A stretch of DNA of 64,000 nucleotides from Methylobacter sp. GTDB taxonomy: Bacteria > Pseudomonadota > Gammaproteobacteria > Methylococcales > Methylomonadaceae. The stretch covers positions 186,001 to 250,000 of the forward strand of contig JAQUOU010000001.1 of assembly GCA_028716975.1 (NCBI GenBank), read 5' to 3'. Positions 37,166 to 45,375 of the stretch are shown here, one piece after another. The notes under the pieces were generated by a model. It saw only the letters and a list, made by a program, of their open reading frames with translations, was not told the origin of the DNA and did no database searches. The first letter of the stretch is position 1. Each line of letters starts with the position of its first letter. The translations under genes were made by a program, and so were the position numbers.

Positions 37166-37347
37166 CGTCATACCGGCATGGACTGCCGGACCAATCCGCC
37201 AGGAGCGGATTGGCATTTACCCCATTGGGGTGCGGGGCAGGAAAGCCCCGCATGCATCCAGAGCACAAGGATGTGACTTTCGCCTAAAATAATCGCTGAG
37301 TTTACATCCGTGTAGCCTGGACCCCGGCAGTGCATGCCAGGGTGACG
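37166..37347. repeat. structured inverted-repeat element (MITE- or REP-cluster-like)
   Basis: Imperfect 24-base inverted ends (37166-37189 and 37324-37347; core GGCATG.ACTGCCGG) bound about 182 bases. Inside are further stems: CCAATCCGC/GCGGATTGG, ACCCCATTGGGGT and GCGGGGC/GCCCCGC. No coding capacity is evident. It lies between the binding-protein gene and the end of copA, and looks like a non-autonomous mobile or BIME-type repeat. Confidence 0.65.
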
Positions 37348-37420
37348 TCGTTTCAGAACTCGCAGAATAGTCATTGTTTCAATTTTGGCTGAAGCTGGTA
37401 AGTAATCAGGTAAGCTTTTA

Positions 37421-39676
37421 TTATTTATCTTCTCCGAATTTTATCCAACGCAAGCGGTTGGCATTAGTAACCACGGTTAAGGACGACATAGCCATTGCTG
37501 CGCCCGCAATCATCGGGTTTAATAAAACACCAAAAACCGGATACAGCAAACCGGCCGCAACAGGAATACTTATCGTATTGTAGAAAAAGGCGCCGATCAG
37601 GTTTTGTTTTATATTTATTACTGTTGCTTTGGACAATTCGATAACTTCCGGCACCTTCAATAATGAGCCTTGCAGAATAACCACATCAGCACTTTCAATC
37701 GCAACATCAGTACCGGTACCGATAGCGATGCCCACATCAGCCTGGGCTAAGGCGGGCGCATCATTGATCCCATCGCCAACCATACCTACACAATAACCCT
37801 GTTGTTGCAATTCCTTAACAACCGCCGCTTTTTGCTGAGGCTGCACCTGCGCTCTTACTTCAGAAATGCCTGCTTGCCGGGCAACGGCATGAGCAGCTAT
37901 TTCATTATCGCCGGTCATCATTATTAAACGAATATCCAGATTTTTCAGTTGTTGTACTGCGCTTGCCGAATCCTTTTTAATAGGATCGGAAACGGTAATA
38001 ATACCAATCACCTTATTATCGACTGCAAGCAACATAGGTGTTTGACCTGACGCTGAAAGTTTTTCCAGCTTATTGTTATATCGGGTAAATTTGACATTTT
38101 CCTGATCCATTAACGCCTTATTGCCAAAAAGCACCCGCTTTTCATCGATTACCGCCATTACACCGCGACCGGCAACGGCTTCAAACCGGCTAACCGATTC
38201 AAGATTAAGTTGTTTATGTTTTGCAGCTGACATTATGCTCGCTGCTAACGGATGTTCCGAACCCGACTCAATGCTCGCGGCCAATTGTAATATGGCTTCT
38301 TGAGTATACTCTCCTAGGGCATCAATAGTCATAACAGTCGGTTTGCCTTCGGTTATCGTACCTGTTTTATCAAAAATCAGGCAGTTAACTTTACCGGCAG
38401 CCTGTAATGCATTGCCGTTGCGGATCAAAATGCCCGACTGCGCGGCTCTGCCTACAGCCACCATTACAGAAATAGGCGTGGCTAAACCTAATGCGCAGGG
38501 ACAGGCAATAACCAGGACAGTCATTGAAGTAACAAAGGCGAAGCCTAAAGAAGGATCGGGGCCCCATACATACCAAATCAGGAAAGTCAGTATCGCTACC
38601 ACCACCACAGAGGGAACAAAAACACTGGAAATTTTATCCGCCAAACGCGAGATTTCGGGTTTGCTGTTTTGAGCCTGACGAACGCTTTTAATAATTTGGG
38701 CTAATGCCGTATCGTGGCCAATGCGGGTTGCTTGAAACAGGAAGCTGCCAGTCTGATTCATTGTACCGGCAACAACTTCAGAACCCGCAGTTTTTTCAAC
38801 CGGTACCGGTTCGCCTGTTAACATGGATTCATCAATCGTAGAATGTCCTTCCAGCAGCACGCCATCAACAGGAATTTTTTCACCCGGCCTGACCCTCAAC
38901 GTTTCCCCTAATCCTACCTGCTCGATCGGAATATCCATTTCTTCTCCATTTTTGATTATCCGGGCGGTACGCGGCTGCAAACCGATTAATTTGCGAATTG
39001 CGCCCGATGTTTTGCCCCTGGCGCGCGTTTCCAGAGCAGTCCCCAGATTAATAAAAGCCAGAATTATCACGGCGGCTTCAAAATAGGCGTATTTTGCCAG
39101 GGAAGGCAAGGTATCGTAATAGCCAATAATTATACAGGAATACAACCATGCCGAACCCGTGCCCAAGGCGATCAATGTATCCATATTGGCTTGGGCATGA
39201 GATAACGCCTTGATTGCCCCACTATAAAAATGCCAGCCTGAATAAACCAGAATACCTAAGGTAATGAGCGCCATTTCCGGCCAGAACCATTGCCCTGCTG
39301 CTGAACCCATTTCCGGAAGCCAGCCCATGTGTTCGCCCAGCATAAGCGAAGCGCCAAACACTCCTGCTACCAATGCCTTTTTTCTCAGGCTTCGGTAGCG
39401 CTGCAATTCCAGTTCTTCCTGTTCATCAGGATCCTCAAATCCTTCCATCACGGCCGCATCATAACCGGCTTCTTTAACAGCTTGTGTTAATAACTCAGGA
39501 TCAGCATGGCCTTTAACCATCGCAGAATGATCCGCAAAATTGACCCTCACTTCTTCAACGCCCTGAACCGACGCTAAAGCGTTCTCAACAGCACTGACAC
39601 AGCCTGCGCAACTCATTCCTAAAATGGATAAGCGCAATTCGTCCGTTGTAGTATCAGAAGTTTCTTCTGTACTCAT
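37421..39676 (-). CDS. copA: copper-exporting P1B-type ATPase CopA
   Basis: At 751 residues it has normal length. The N-terminal HMA domain has GMSC23AGC26. Membrane helices then flank the CPC ion motif in [13 protein letters not shown]. The phosphorylation motif is [13 protein letters not shown], the ATP-binding His is in [11 protein letters not shown], and the hinge is [20 protein letters not shown]. The C-terminal helices carry [11 protein letters not shown] and [16 protein letters not shown], the Cu(I)-type helix 7 and 8 residues. It pumps Cu(I) to the periplasm. A separate HMA chaperone gene lies 48 bases upstream and is probably co-transcribed. Confidence 0.96.
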   Translation of the reverse strand: MSTEETSDTTTDELRLSILGMSCAGCVSAVENALASVQGVEEVRVNFADHSAMVKGHADPELLTQAVKEAGYDAAVMEGFEDPDEQEELELQRYRSLRKKALVAGVFGASLMLGEHMGWLPEMGSAAGQWFWPEMALITLGILVYSGWHFYSGAIKALSHAQANMDTLIALGTGSAWLYSCIIIGYYDTLPSLAKYAYFEAAVIILAFINLGTALETRARGKTSGAIRKLIGLQPRTARIIKNGEEMDIPIEQVGLGETLRVRPGEKIPVDGVLLEGHSTIDESMLTGEPVPVEKTAGSEVVAGTMNQTGSFLFQATRIGHDTALAQIIKSVRQAQNSKPEISRLADKISSVFVPSVVVVAILTFLIWYVWGPDPSLGFAFVTSMTVLVIACPCALGLATPISVMVAVGRAAQSGILIRNGNALQAAGKVNCLIFDKTGTITEGKPTVMTIDALGEYTQEAILQLAASIESGSEHPLAASIMSAAKHKQLNLESVSRFEAVAGRGVMAVIDEKRVLFGNKALMDQENVKFTRYNNKLEKLSASGQTPMLLAVDNKVIGIITVSDPIKKDSASAVQQLKNLDIRLIMMTGDNEIAAHAVARQAGISEVRAQVQPQQKAAVVKELQQQGYCVGMVGDGINDAPALAQADVGIAIGTGTDVAIESADVVILQGSLLKVPEVIELSKATVINIKQNLIGAFFYNTISIPVAAGLLYPVFGVLLNPMIAGAAMAMSSLTVVTNANRLRWIKFGEDK

Positions 39677-39724
39677 AAAATACCTTTTTTGATTAAAATG
39701 ACTGGTGAGTTAAGCGATCGAACG

Positions 39725-39949
39725 TTACTCAACTTTATAGCCGGCTTTAGTGATAGCCTCTTTAATAGCACTCAGATTAGTCTCATCAGCATCATATTCG
39801 ATGCGGACTTCTTTATCCTGACTGGAAGCCTTAACCGACTTGATACCCTCAATGGCTGTCAATTGAGCCGTTACATTTGACTCACAACCACCGCATTTCA
39901 TACCGCTTACAGTTAACAATAAAAATTCAGTCATATTTGCATTCCTCAC
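39725..39949 (-). CDS. CopZ-like heavy-metal-associated domain protein
   Basis: The 74-residue single HMA domain has the metal site GMKCGGCESNV (CxxC at about residues 19-22) and the normal beta-alpha-beta-beta-alpha-beta length. It probably carries Cu(I) to the CopA encoded next on the same strand. Confidence 0.9.
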   Translation of the reverse strand: MRNANMTEFLLLTVSGMKCGGCESNVTAQLTAIEGIKSVKASSQDKEVRIEYDADETNLSAIKEAITKAGYKVE

Positions 39950-40226
39950 GCCAGTATTTTTACTTATATCATACTCGCCTGATAGTCAATAATCATGCTA
40001 TAAAAATCTCTTACTTACTTTGTCCTAAACTTAATAAAAGCCTTAGTTGTTTATTTCATTTCTTTCTTGAATTCCGGCAAATATCCACCAAGATATAGAT
40101 ATTTCGGTAAGTAAATGAAGTTATAAATTCTTTTTTCACAGGCTAATTCCCAATTGATTTACCATCAAATAATTGTTTTACATGTTAAAACTAATTTAAT
40201 CGAATTTAAAACCTTAAGTAAACGCA

Positions 40227-41439
40227 ATGGCAGAATTTATTATCGGGAGACAACAAATATTCGACCAGAAGCTGAATATTTACGCTTATGAACTCCTTTT
40301 TCGAGGCCAGGATTTTGATTTAACTCATAAAGACGGCGCAACGCAAGCCACAAATCAGGTCATTACGGATTGTATTCTGGAGCTTGGACTTAATAATATT
40401 GTAGGCCCTCATAAAGCATTTATTAATTTTACGACCCAAAATCTCTTGGAAAATACGGCATTACGGCTTCCTAAAGACCGTATCGTTATTGAAGTTCTAG
40501 AAAATATTGAGATTGACTCACGGATTATCACTAACTTAAAAGAACTGTCCCAACTGGGTTATACCATTGCACTGGATGACTTTGTTTTTTCTGAGGAGTG
40601 GGAAGCTCTTATAGAGTTTGCCAATATCATAAAACTGGATATTCTGGAAATGGGCGAGACTAAAACTCGCGAACTGGTAAAGCTGCTCAAGCCCTATAAC
40701 GTAAAATTGCTTGCCGAAAAAGTAGAAACCCTTGATGAGTTTCATTATCTTCGGGAATTGGGTTGCGATTATTTTCAGCGTTACTTTTTCAACAAGCCCA
40801 ATATTGTTGCCGGCAGACGTATTGGCATCAATCAGTCCGCGGCCATTAGATTATTAACGATTGTTAATAATCCGGATGTGGAGCTTTTAGAGGTGTCTAA
40901 AATAATATCCCAGGATGTGGGGCTTAGTTATAAGCTGTTGCATTACATAAATTCCGCCTTTTTCGCTTTGCCCAATAATATTGATTCAATTAAACATGCT
41001 ATTTCATATCTGGGCCTTAAGGAAATAAGGCGTTGGACGAATATACTGGCCTTGGCTTCGTTATCAAATAAATCGGAAGCCGTCCTGCAAAATGCGTTGA
41101 TCCAATGCGTTGATCCGTGGAAAAATGTGTGAGCACTTGGCTAATCTTATCGGTGATCAGCCGGACCATTTTTTTCTAATCGGCATTTTATCCAGTCTCG
41201 ATAGTATTCTGGACATTTCCCTGGAAGATGCTCTTAAACAGCTGCCTTTAGCTCCGGATATTGCATCAGCCATATTAAATAAAGAAGGACTGGCTGGTGA
41301 GGCGCTTAAATGCGTCATTAATTATGAGCATTGGGAAATTCAGGCAATGACTTTTAAGGATCTGGATCAAAAGAGCATTGGTGAAGCCTATGTAAAAAGT
41401 ATTAATTGGGCTAAGGACATTCTGGGCAATCTGAATTAA
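40227..41439 (+). pseudogene. EAL-HDOD signalling protein gene (YuxH-like) broken by a 13-bp duplication
   Basis: The first part (40227 to about 41103) encodes an EAL-like domain of the YuxH type: IYAYELLFRGQ, IALDDFVFSEEWEAL, VKLLAEKVET and FQRYFFNKP. It is degenerate in several catalytic positions, as is usual for this family. The start of an HDOD domain follows (VSKIISQDVGLSYKLLHYINSAFF, IRRWTNILALASLS). At 41091-41116 the 13-mer AATGCGTTGATCC occurs twice in tandem, which shifts the frame to an early stop at 41132. Removing one copy restores QNALIRGKMCEH and joins to the rest of the HDOD region, ending at 41439. An intact protein would have about 399 residues. Confidence 0.9.
41091..41116 (+). 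repeat. 13-bp exact tandem duplication causing a frameshift
   Basis: AATGCGTTGATCC at 41091-41103 is repeated exactly at 41104-41116. Thirteen is not a multiple of three, so the host EAL-HDOD frame is broken. Loss of one copy by slippage would restore it. Confidence 0.97.
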
Positions 41440-41477
41440 CCAGGCTGCTCTAATAAATTATCTGTAAACAGAAACTT

Positions 41478-42101
41478 ATGCAATTAAACACGATTACCAA
41501 CCAAACCATAGCGCTTGCCGGTATAGCACAGGCAGCCGCATTGGTTCAACAACTGGCAACCACAGGCGTTGCGGAGTCTACAGCGATGGAGGCCAGTATT
41601 GCCAGTGTTTTGAAAATCGATTCCGACAGTGTTACCGATATTTATGGGGGATTAACCGGAGTAAAACTGGGTCTTGAACAACTTAACATTCAAATGACAG
41701 GTTATAAAATTGCCAATCCTGAACAGGCCCGTTACTCCGCTTCCCTGATTTTTCTGGAAAAACAGCTATCCAGCCGGCCGGAAATGATCAAATCAATACA
41801 AATAGGCATTGCCAAAGCCCAAGCCCAAAGTGAACATTTTGGCCTGCTGCATGAAAATGTACTGGCTAATCTTGGCGAAATTTATCACAGCACCATCAGT
41901 ACGCTGCAACCGAGAATTATGGTCAATGGTGAACAGGAATATTTATCCAGACCCGAAATTGCCAATAAAATACGCTCCTTACTGCTTGCAGGGATACGTT
42001 CGGCCATATTATGGAAACAATGCGGAGGCACTCGCTGGAAATTTCTATTTTGTCGAAAGAAAATTCAAATTGAAATACAAAACTTGCTGAAGCAAATATA
42101 G
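41478..42101 (+). CDS. hflD: HflD family protein
   Basis: This 207-residue, mainly helical protein matches HflD: ALAGIAQAAALVQQLATTG at the start, LYGG-like DIYGGLTGVKLGLEQL, YSASLIFLEKQL, HENVLANLGEIYHSTISTLQPRI cut into blocks, and IRSLLLAGIRSAILWKQCGG. In E. coli hflD follows mnmA and affects lambda lysogeny via CII; its own cellular job is unclear. Here mnmA is not adjacent. Confidence 0.93.
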   Translation: MQLNTITNQTIALAGIAQAAALVQQLATTGVAESTAMEASIASVLKIDSDSVTDIYGGLTGVKLGLEQLNIQMTGYKIANPEQARYSASLIFLEKQLSSRPEMIKSIQIGIAKAQAQSEHFGLLHENVLANLGEIYHSTISTLQPRIMVNGEQEYLSRPEIANKIRSLLLAGIRSAILWKQCGGTRWKFLFCRKKIQIEIQNLLKQI

Positions 42102-42666
42102 GCGCTAACCCGCTAACTCCTAATATCTTCTCTCTATAACGAAGCCAAGAGCATTGGCGGGAAAATCCCTCTTGAAGGGATCGGCAAGGGCACGTCACGC
42201 CTTTGGGACTGACGTCTTGATCCCGCCCTTAAAAAGAGCCATGTGTTTAAGGCGTGGATTGATGAGTGTCCGTGTCCATACCGGCAATAACGCCCCTCAA
42301 CACGTCCATATTCTCGGCTCGTTGCTACTGCCCTTTTGTCGGAGCACAACCGCTAGGCCCCTATCACCTGTTTGAGGAGAAGTGCGTCAACGCCAAGCTA
42401 GGGAGCAGGACCCCAGGGGTCAGTGATGACGGCGGAAGAACACGGTAGCTGTAGGTTGCAAGCGCACCTGACTTAGTGTGACAGGCCGTTGTGGCGTCAG
42501 GGCATCGGCAAACCAACCCGGCCTGCCGCCCAGAAAAGCCAGACGATAGCCCATACCCCCTGGCCGGGCCTCTGATGGGCCCGGCTTAGAACGCGTTTGC
42601 GCCTTCTTTGATGACCTTAACGCGTTTGCGCCGCAGTTGACCCCGCGTTAGAGTAGGTACCGTAAT
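42102..42666. other. GC-rich relic stretch without a recognisable gene
   Basis: Base composition is clearly richer in G and C than the neighbours, and all six frames are short and unlike proteins. A 14-base direct repeat AACGCGTTTGCGCC lies at 42590-42603 and 42619-42632. It sits just before an SDR gene fragment. It may be a degraded insertion, but no ends or transposase were found. Confidence 0.5.
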
Positions 42667-42849
42667 TTGAGTGAAGCCCGGAAAGAATACTGGCAAGGCG
42701 CCCTCTTAAAACCGCCGGATTTGATGACGTGTTATCGACAGCGACTGACTGCCCTCGGTCGCATCGGGGAACCAGAAAATATTGCCCGTATTGTTTTGTT
42801 TTTGGCTAGCGGAAGCATCTTGGATTCTCGCTCAAAACTAAGGGGTTAG
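42667..42849 (+). pseudogene. C-terminal fragment of a short-chain dehydrogenase gene
   Basis: The residues QRLTALGRIGEPENIARIVLFLASG match the C-terminal signature of SDR enzymes (the LGRxGxPEDIAxAVLFLAS block). Only this end remains; no Rossmann part or catalytic YxxxK precedes it. It differs from the intact SDR at 43372, so it is not a simple copy of it. Confidence 0.7.
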
Positions 42850-42933
42850 CGTTGGCTTCGCCTAACCATAAACGCCTCAGAAACCGTTTGAAAGCAGCAA
42901 GAAAATATGGATTTTGGCGTATTTCAAAAACAT

Positions 42934-43269
42934 CTACACTGTTTTCTGCTGTTTCACATATGTCTCAACAATTGCCCGTATCATCGGGCCAAAACGATCT
43001 TGCAACTCTTCGCAACGTGTTGAGTTGATAAGCTCGACGCCCTTGCGCTCGCTGCGGATTAAGCCTGCTTCACGCAAGATACGAAAGTGCATGGATAATG
43101 TCGATTTAGGCAATATCCGCTTTTGAATATTTAAAAAGGTTGAACAGTTTTTTGCGCATTCTGCGGTGGCTAAATTGGCGAATATTTCTATGCGTACGGG
43201 ATCAGAAAAAGCATGCAAGATGCCCTCGACTGTAATTTCTTCTACTTGCGGATGATGTGGTGTTCTCAT
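42934..43269 (-). CDS. ArsR-type winged-helix repressor
   Basis: The regulator has about 111 residues if started at ATG 43269 (MRTPHHPQVEEI). The winged-helix core is DPVRIEIFANLA, KSTLSMHFRILREAGLI and RSERKGVELINS. The usual ArsR metal box is not evident, though Cys occurs in ECAKNCSTF. It diverges from the SDR gene with a 102-base gap that holds a strong inverted repeat. I infer that it represses the SDR gene and probably itself. Confidence 0.85.
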   Translation of the reverse strand: MRTPHHPQVEEITVEGILHAFSDPVRIEIFANLATAECAKNCSTFLNIQKRILPKSTLSMHFRILREAGLIRSERKGVELINSTRCEELQDRFGPMIRAIVETYVKQQKTV

Positions 43270-43289
43270 AATAAATAGAATAGCACAGC

Positions 43290-43318
43290 TTGACATTGTA
43301 GTTCATTAGTTCCATAAT
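43290..43318 (+). promoter_or_regulatory. sigma-70-type promoter of the SDR gene
   Basis: TTGACA (43290-43295), a 17-base spacer and CATAAT (43313-43318) form a near-consensus promoter reading toward the SDR gene at 43372. Confidence 0.75.
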
Positions 43319-43335
43319 TCCGTACTAGTGAACTA
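43299..43335. promoter_or_regulatory. inverted-repeat operator between the repressor and SDR genes
   Basis: TAGTTCATTAGT (43299-43310) and ACTAGTGAACTA (43324-43335) are inverted copies with 11 of 12 matches, separated by 13 bases. The left half lies inside the spacer of the promoter and the right half at the expected start of transcription. This is ideal placement for repression by the divergent ArsR-type protein. Confidence 0.7.
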
Positions 43336-43371
43336 AATTGATTACATAACCTAAATCTAGAGGAAATAGAT

Positions 43372-44121
43372 ATGAGCAGGCTTTCTGGAAAAATCGCCGT
43401 TATCACCGGTGGGAACAGTGGGATAGGATTGGCAACGGCTAAATTATTTGCAAATGAAGGCGCTACCGTCATAATTACCGGCCGCAGACAAGCGGAGCTC
43501 GATGTCGCCGTTTCTCCAATCGGCGGTGATACTATAGGTATTCAAGGCGACGTATCAATGTTGACTGACCTTGATAAACTTTATGCCGAGGTTAAAGACA
43601 AATTTGGGCATATTGATATTTTATTTGCCAATGCAGGCATAGCCGAACCCGCCCTTATTGGCTCAGTGACTGAAGAGCATTTTGACAAACACTTCGGTAT
43701 CAACGTCAAAGGTTTACTGTTTACCGTTCAGATGGCGTTGCCGTTAATTGTAGAAGGCGGCTCTATCATTCTAAACTCTCCTATCGTGAACACTAAGGGC
43801 ATGAGGGCTTTTGGTGTCTATGCAGCAACCAAGGCAGCCGTACGTTCTTTTGCCCGTACCTGGACGACGGACTTGAAAGAACGCAAGATCCGCGCCAATG
43901 TGGTTAGCCCTGGCCCAATTGAAACCCCGATCTTTAGCAAAATGGGCTTATCAAAAGAGCAGGTACAGGAATTCAGCGCAACTGTAATAGAGCAAAATCC
44001 TTCCGGCCGTTTTGGTCGCCCGGAAGAAATTGCTCAAGCCGTTCTTTTTCTTGCTTCTTCTGATAGCAGCTATGTCTATGACATTGATTTATATGTGGAT
44101 GGAGGCATGGTTGCTGTCTAG
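43372..44121 (+). CDS. short-chain dehydrogenase/reductase
   Basis: This 249-residue classical SDR has the cofactor motif TGGNSGIG (about 13-20). ITGRRQAEL has Arg at the position favouring NADP. NAG is in LFANAGIAE, the conserved Ser is in LNSPIVNTKG, and the active-site Tyr-x3-Lys is in YAATKAAV. The substrate is unknown. AGAGGAAAT before the ATG is a good ribosome site. A divergent repressor and operator sit upstream and a DUF1993 gene follows 123 bases later. Confidence 0.93.
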   Translation: MSRLSGKIAVITGGNSGIGLATAKLFANEGATVIITGRRQAELDVAVSPIGGDTIGIQGDVSMLTDLDKLYAEVKDKFGHIDILFANAGIAEPALIGSVTEEHFDKHFGINVKGLLFTVQMALPLIVEGGSIILNSPIVNTKGMRAFGVYAATKAAVRSFARTWTTDLKERKIRANVVSPGPIETPIFSKMGLSKEQVQEFSATVIEQNPSGRFGRPEEIAQAVLFLASSDSSYVYDIDLYVDGGMVAV

Positions 44122-44244
44122 AGGAGTCGGCATTAAGTACTTTTGAAGTGATTTTTTGCGCGAGCAACTTTAGGCAGGACACTTTTAAAAAGTTATTTGC
44201 AGTTATCAAAATAAACACAAATCAATAAACATTGGAGAAAAATA

Positions 44245-44757
44245 ATGTCACTTAATATGTACCAAACCTCTATTCCTGTTTTTATCCGCATGTTGGGAAA
44301 TTTATCGTCGATACTTGACAAAGCGATGGCTCATGCCGAGGAAAAGAAAATCGATCCCTCAGTTTTTATAAACTATCGGCTGGCGCCCGATATGTATCCG
44401 TTAAGTAAACAAGTGCAAATTGCCACTGATATGGTTAAAGGTTGTGCGGCCCGGCTTGCTGGAATTGACGTTCCCAGCTATGAAGACAACGAAACCACTT
44501 TTGCAGACTTGCAGGCGCGTATCGCCAAGACCATCGCTTTTTTACAAAGCATAACCCAAGGGCAAATAAACGGCAGTGAGGAGAGGACGATCACGTTAAA
44601 AATTCGCGACAATGAGATCAGTTTTATTGGACAGTCTTACCTGCTCAATTTTGTGCTGCCCAATTTCTATTTTCATATCACCACAGCTTACGCCATCCTG
44701 CGGCATAAGGGGGTAGGTATTGGAAAAATGGATTTTTTAGGTGACATTATTAATTGA
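44245..44757 (+). CDS. DUF1993 family protein, copy 2
   Basis: This 170-residue homologue of the 22414-22908 protein shares the blocks FIRMLGNLSSI, RLAPDMYPLS, CAARLA, NETTFAD, and NFYFHITTAYAILRH. GGAGAAAAATA precedes the ATG. It may be read from the SDR promoter. The function is unknown; the DinB-like fold suggests a metal-dependent or thiol-linked stress role, which is inference. Confidence 0.87.
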   Translation: MSLNMYQTSIPVFIRMLGNLSSILDKAMAHAEEKKIDPSVFINYRLAPDMYPLSKQVQIATDMVKGCAARLAGIDVPSYEDNETTFADLQARIAKTIAFLQSITQGQINGSEERTITLKIRDNEISFIGQSYLLNFVLPNFYFHITTAYAILRHKGVGIGKMDFLGDIIN

Positions 44758-45029
44758 GTAAGCGTCCCACACATTTAAGTTACACTTTGAAAAGAATAAA
44801 GATACTAGGAATTCAAGCATTTACACCGTAACTATCTTAAGTATGTGACAAAGCGGAGTGTTTTGCCTTTTGCAACAGGTCGTGACGGCCGTCGCCATTT
44901 ATCTTGATCGGGTTGCTGGATGGCTAGCAGGTAGGCCGTTGGCAACTACACCAATCTCGCACTTTGCGGCACTGGCCGTCTAAACCCATTCGCCAACAGT
45001 ATCCGGTCGTTTATGAAACGGGTAAAACT

Positions 45030-45185
45030 ATATTAATTGGCTATGCAAGGGTTTCAAAATCGGATGGCTTTCAAGTTCTTGAGCCTCAAATCGACGCACT
45101 AATAGAGTAGGGCGTCACGCCCGGTCATATTTATAGCGATTATGCATTCGATGGGTCTTCTCATAAAGTTGACCCTCATTTTCAT
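45030..45185 (+). pseudogene. serine recombinase (Tn3-type resolvase) N-terminal fragment
   Basis: The translation ILIGYARVSKSDGFQVLE, then QIDALIE, an in-frame TAG, and GVTPGHIYSDYA matches the first about 45 residues of Tn3-family resolvases, with the catalytic Ser in RVSKSDG. The rest is absent. This is a footprint of a lost transposon between the DUF1993 gene and the TonB receptor. Confidence 0.75.
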
Positions 45186-45234
45186 TGATATTCAAATTAT
45201 TTTACTGCTCTTTTAGAAAATAATTACTGTAATG

Positions 45235-45254
45235 TGATATGTTATAACATATCA
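45235..45254. promoter_or_regulatory. 20-bp perfect palindrome, candidate Zur operator
   Basis: TGATATGTTATAACATATCA is perfectly self-complementary and lies 121 bases before the ZnuD-like receptor start. The core ATGTTATAACAT resembles zinc-uptake-regulator (Zur) boxes of proteobacteria. The repressor gene itself is not in the window. Confidence 0.6.
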
Positions 45255-45375
45255 TCTATTTAAAGTGACGCTTAATACAAACTTATACTTAATGACTTTA
45301 GGACACAAGTGGTAAAGCGGCCGCTTTTAAAGATCGGCTATAGGGTTACTTTTTTATCAATGATTTGAGTATATT

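Noticed and set aside
42134-42448. Several 60-73-codon frames in the GC-rich relic block; also considered as a group II intron
   Set aside because: The frames look like random translation, and I could not find the conserved domain V hairpin or intron ends.
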